DNA of 8,278 bases from an uncultured Bacteroidales bacterium (GTDB taxonomy: Bacteria > Bacteroidota > Bacteroidia > Bacteroidales > Muribaculaceae): contig CAMWNL010000051.1 of NCBI GenBank assembly GCA_947175585.1, forward strand, positions 1 to 8,278, in the 5' to 3' direction. A program made the translations under genes and the position numbers. Within the stretch, counting starts at the first letter, position 1. Every line of letters begins with the position of its first letter. A model generated the notes under the pieces. That model did not search any database and was not told the origin of the DNA. It saw nothing but the letters and a program-made list of their open reading frames with translations. Shown one piece after another: positions 6,207 through 8,278 of the stretch.

Positions 6207-7187
6207 ATGAGAATATCAGGAAATCAACTAACCCAGAAATATGCCGGAGTACGTCATTCGACTCGGCAATCAGAATCCGAACATGCTTTAGAACTTGATT
6301 TTAAACCTATCGGTGAAGAAGATATGAAGTTAATCAGAGAATTTACACGGTTTAATGTCGGCAGGACGTGTGACTATACTATAGGTGGCATCTTTATGTG
6401 GATAGATTACTTTGACTATGAATACTGCATATCAGACGATACTTTATTTATAAAAGGTATTTCAGAAAGTCATCTGGGTATGGTTGCATTCTCATTGCCT
6501 ATCGGTAAGTTGACACTTGATGAGTCTGTAACTCGAATCATTAATTATTGTCACGCACACAGCCTACGACCGGCGTTTTCTGCAATTCCGAGTGATAAAG
6601 CAGGAAAGATTGCCGAATTGACGGGTGGAAAAGTCGAAGCTTTAGACGGATGGAGTGATTATCTCTATGATGCGAACGCGCTTGCCACTCTTCAGGGAAA
6701 GGCATATTCAAAAAAGCGTAATCATGTAAACAGATTCTTGTCGGATAATCCCGATTATAAGTTTGAGATGATAACAGAAGTAAACATGTCTGATGCTTTA
6801 GCATTTCTTGAAACTGTTGTTGTAGAAGATAAGCAAGATAAAGAAATGGCCGGTTATGAACTCGAACAGTGTAAGAATGTCTTGCTAAATATTGACACAT
6901 ATCTTTTCGACGGAGCTATTTTGCGTAGACAAAATGGCGAGGTGTGTGCATTGACGCTTGGAGAAGTTATCGGAGATACACTTTATGTCCATATAGAAAA
7001 GATGGATCATGAAGTTGCCGGAGCAGGGGAGGCTATTAACAAAATGTTTGCGGCAGAGATGAAAATGCGCTACGCAGAGATAAGTTATATCAATAGGGAA
7101 GAGGATATGAATGATTCTGGTCTGCGATTTGCAAAAGAGTCATATCATCCGGTGGCACTACTTGATAAATGCAATGTTATTATTTAA
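6207..7187 (+). CDS. DUF2156 / LPG_synthase_C domain protein (GNAT-like, function unknown)
   Basis: A 326-residue soluble protein without signal peptide or membrane helix. It resembles the DUF2156 proteins common in Bacteroidales, which are built of two acetyltransferase-like (GNAT) folds. The same domain forms the C-terminal catalytic part of MprF/LysX-type enzymes that move amino acids from aminoacyl-tRNA to phosphatidylglycerol. Recognisable parts are DFKPIGEEDM (31-40), DGWSDYLYDANAL then YSKKRNHVNRF (147-159, 167-177), HIEKMDHEVAGAGEAINKMF (262-281) and YINREEDMNDSGLRFAKESY (294-313). The protein lacks the MprF flippase membrane domain, so a lipid substrate is unproven. Family members I remember begin near the FKPI segment; here about 28 extra residues precede it, but no other usable start codon lies between. 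It is divergent from tamL and converges on the lipid kinase gene. I see no convincing promoter in 6085-6206 on this strand. Confidence 0.82.
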   Translation: MRISGNQLTQKYAGVRHSTRQSESEHALELDFKPIGEEDMKLIREFTRFNVGRTCDYTIGGIFMWIDYFDYEYCISDDTLFIKGISESHLGMVAFSLPIGKLTLDESVTRIINYCHAHSLRPAFSAIPSDKAGKIAELTGGKVEALDGWSDYLYDANALATLQGKAYSKKRNHVNRFLSDNPDYKFEMITEVNMSDALAFLETVVVEDKQDKEMAGYELEQCKNVLLNIDTYLFDGAILRRQNGEVCALTLGEVIGDTLYVHIEKMDHEVAGAGEAINKMFAAEMKMRYAEISYINREEDMNDSGLRFAKESYHPVALLDKCNVII

Positions 7188-8164
7188 TTGTGTTTGTTGG
7201 AAGGGTGAGTGATATGCATCCAACACTCTTTAATGAACATATATGCAGGTGTGAATAATGGTCTAAATCTCATACGTTTTTTAGGCGCAATGATTTTTAA
7301 GCCTGCATGATGACACTTTATAGTTATTTCGTCAGGAAGTTCAATTGGTTCCCCATCTATATGAGCAATTCCGGATGACGGTCTCCTGATTATAATTGAG
7401 TCAGTGCGGAAAGTATCAATCAGTCCACCCTGTGCAATCGATCCAGTCAATAATTCTACACCAACGAGAGCCTGAGAAATCGCATTGCCGGAATGGACAA
7501 CTGTAACGTCAAGTTGTCCATCTGTAATAGAGGCTGTTGGAGCTATGTAGGCATTGTTGCCATATTGTGAGGCGTTGCAGCAAGCTATTAGAAAGGCGTC
7601 AATATTGATTACTCGTTCTCCGAATGATAATTGGTAGTTTTCGGGTGTGAATCTGACAAATTCATCTATGGCGCTTTTAAGATAGGCGATAAGTCCCCGT
7701 TTATGACCACCTGCAAATCGAAGACTTACTGCTGCATCAAAACCAAGCCCGAATGTGCAAAAAAAAGGTAAGCCATTTGCTGTGCAATAATCGCAATTTA
7801 CGACTCTCCCTTTTTTTAATATGTTTAATGCCAGTATGGGGTCAACCGGCAAGTCTATGTGCCGAGCAAGCCCATTTCCGGATCCGTTAGGTAAAATACC
7901 TAAAGCGACATTAGATCCGATGAGTCCGGCGGCAACTTCATTTACTGTGCCATCACCTCCACAAGCAAGCACTACATCATAATTGTCGGTTGTTGCAGCC
8001 TTTGCAAATTTAGTGGCATCTCCGGGACCTTCTGTCTGTTTGGTATCAATAATATGCCCCATGGATTTTACACGACTTTCTATCAATTCGCGTAACCCAT
8101 GTTTTGAATTAGTTCCGGAAATCGGATTGATAATAAGCAGAATCTTTAGAGTGCTTGATTTCAT
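7184..8164 (-). CDS. Diacylglycerol kinase family lipid kinase (YegS/DgkB-like)
   Basis: A 326-residue cytoplasmic, membrane-associating kinase of the DAGK_cat/LCB5 family, of ordinary length (about 290-330). It should transfer the ATP gamma-phosphate to diacylglycerol or a related lipid such as a sphingoid base or ceramide. The N-terminal nucleotide-binding domain shows INPISG (12-17), CGGDGTVNEV (68-77) and PNGSGNGLARH (92-102). The C-terminal beta-rich domain shows ITDGQLDV (213-220) and HIDGEP (268-273), where acidic residues bind metal and help catalysis. The tail after 295 is rich in arginine, lysine and aromatic residues and may touch the membrane. Bacteroidales make sphingolipids, so the lipid substrate is open. 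The gene has its own well matched promoter just before the ATG. Its stop codon overlaps the stop of the convergent DUF2156 gene. Confidence 0.92.
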   Translation of the reverse strand: MKSSTLKILLIINPISGTNSKHGLRELIESRVKSMGHIIDTKQTEGPGDATKFAKAATTDNYDVVLACGGDGTVNEVAAGLIGSNVALGILPNGSGNGLARHIDLPVDPILALNILKKGRVVNCDYCTANGLPFFCTFGLGFDAAVSLRFAGGHKRGLIAYLKSAIDEFVRFTPENYQLSFGERVINIDAFLIACCNASQYGNNAYIAPTASITDGQLDVTVVHSGNAISQALVGVELLTGSIAQGGLIDTFRTDSIIIRRPSSGIAHIDGEPIELPDEITIKCHHAGLKIIAPKKRMRFRPLFTPAYMFIKECWMHITHPSNKHN

Positions 8165-8168
8165 GCTG

Positions 8169-8199
8169 CAAACATAGTCAAAAAAAATTTTATATCAAA
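8169..8199 (-). promoter_or_regulatory. Bacteroidetes-type promoter of the lipid kinase gene, near-leaderless
   Basis: On the minus strand TTTG (8196-8199), 19 bases and TATGTTTG (8169-8176) match both consensus elements. Only four bases separate the end of the -7 element from the kinase ATG at 8164. Transcription should thus start at or within a few bases of the start codon, giving a leaderless or nearly leaderless mRNA. The spacer is a long A/T run. Confidence 0.65.
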
Positions 8200-8207
8200 T
8201 TTTCAAT

Positions 8208-8278
8208 ATGAAAAAGATGAAATCGCAGATTAAACAAGCAAGTGCGAAATTAGCTAAAATGTCGGAAGAACTCTTTTT
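8208..8278 (+). CDS. Start of a divergent hypothetical protein (truncated by window edge)
   Basis: An ATG at 8208 opens a frame that stays open to the window end, giving 23 full codons: MKKMKSQIKQASAKLAKMSE and on. It is lysine-rich and looks amphipathic, with no signal peptide, and I do not recognise the family. It is placed divergently, 43 bases from the lipid kinase ATG, which is a sensible gene position. I found no TAnnTTTG promoter for it in the gap. Because only a short piece is visible, a chance open frame remains possible. A second in-frame ATG at 8217 could be the true start. Confidence 0.5.
   Translation, partial: MKKMKSQIKQASAKLAKMSEELF

Noticed and set aside
7195..7225. Inverted repeat TGTTGGA / TCCAACA with a 17-base loop just after the DUF2156 stop
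   Set aside because: It could act as a plus-strand terminator, but the stem is short, the loop is large, no proper T-run follows, and it lies in the kinase coding region. Chance is as likely.
1..8278. Defence system, toxin-antitoxin, CRISPR, phage or transposon content
   Set aside because: All substantial frames are accounted for by metabolic, envelope or lipid genes. I saw no direct-repeat arrays, terminal repeats or transposase/integrase motifs on either strand.

Overview
The window looks like chromosomal DNA from a member of the order Bacteroidales, plausibly a gut Muribaculaceae or Bacteroidaceae relative. Three things support this. Two promoters match the Bacteroidetes type (TTTG near -33 and TAnnTTTG near -7). 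Shine-Dalgarno sequences are lacking. Several protein types are typical of the phylum: a lipidated BamA/TamA-like outer-membrane protein (TamL), a soluble DUF2156 protein and an AGE-family epimerase beside a sugar porter. I see no rRNA, tRNA, CRISPR array, insertion sequence or phage gene. Coding is dense and no gene-free stretch exceeds about 200 bases.

Left part (1-2995, all minus strand): a sugar-use operon read right to left. A strong promoter (2964-2995) is followed at once by two CG-centred palindromes that look like LacI-type operators. Then come a sugar-porter MFS permease (1389-2840), an AGE-family N-acylglucosamine/aldose 2-epimerase (178-1359) and the first 34 codons of an exported protein that runs off the left edge. 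The likely flow is uptake of a sugar or amino sugar across the inner membrane and then C2 epimerisation in the cytoplasm, with the exported protein perhaps releasing or capturing the substrate outside. Sialic acid/ManNAc scavenging is one reasonable reading, but no sialidase or lyase is visible.

Middle part (3039-6084, minus strand): tamL, an outer-membrane assembly lipoprotein/beta-barrel, followed 19 bases later by a HAD phosphatase of the phosphoglycolate phosphatase type. They probably share a transcript.

Right part (6207-8278): a DUF2156 (LPG_synthase_C) gene on the plus strand converges on a diacylglycerol/lipid kinase gene on the minus strand. Their stop codons overlap in one TTAA. 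The kinase gene has a very well matched promoter that places the transcript start almost at its ATG. A divergent plus-strand reading frame begins at 8208 and is cut by the right edge.

Most of the window is ordinary housekeeping and accessory metabolism; I found no clearly undescribed system. The best leads are the operator-controlled permease/epimerase operon, whose permease seems to have lost several of the sugar-contacting residues known from XylE, and the apparently leaderless lipid kinase transcript.
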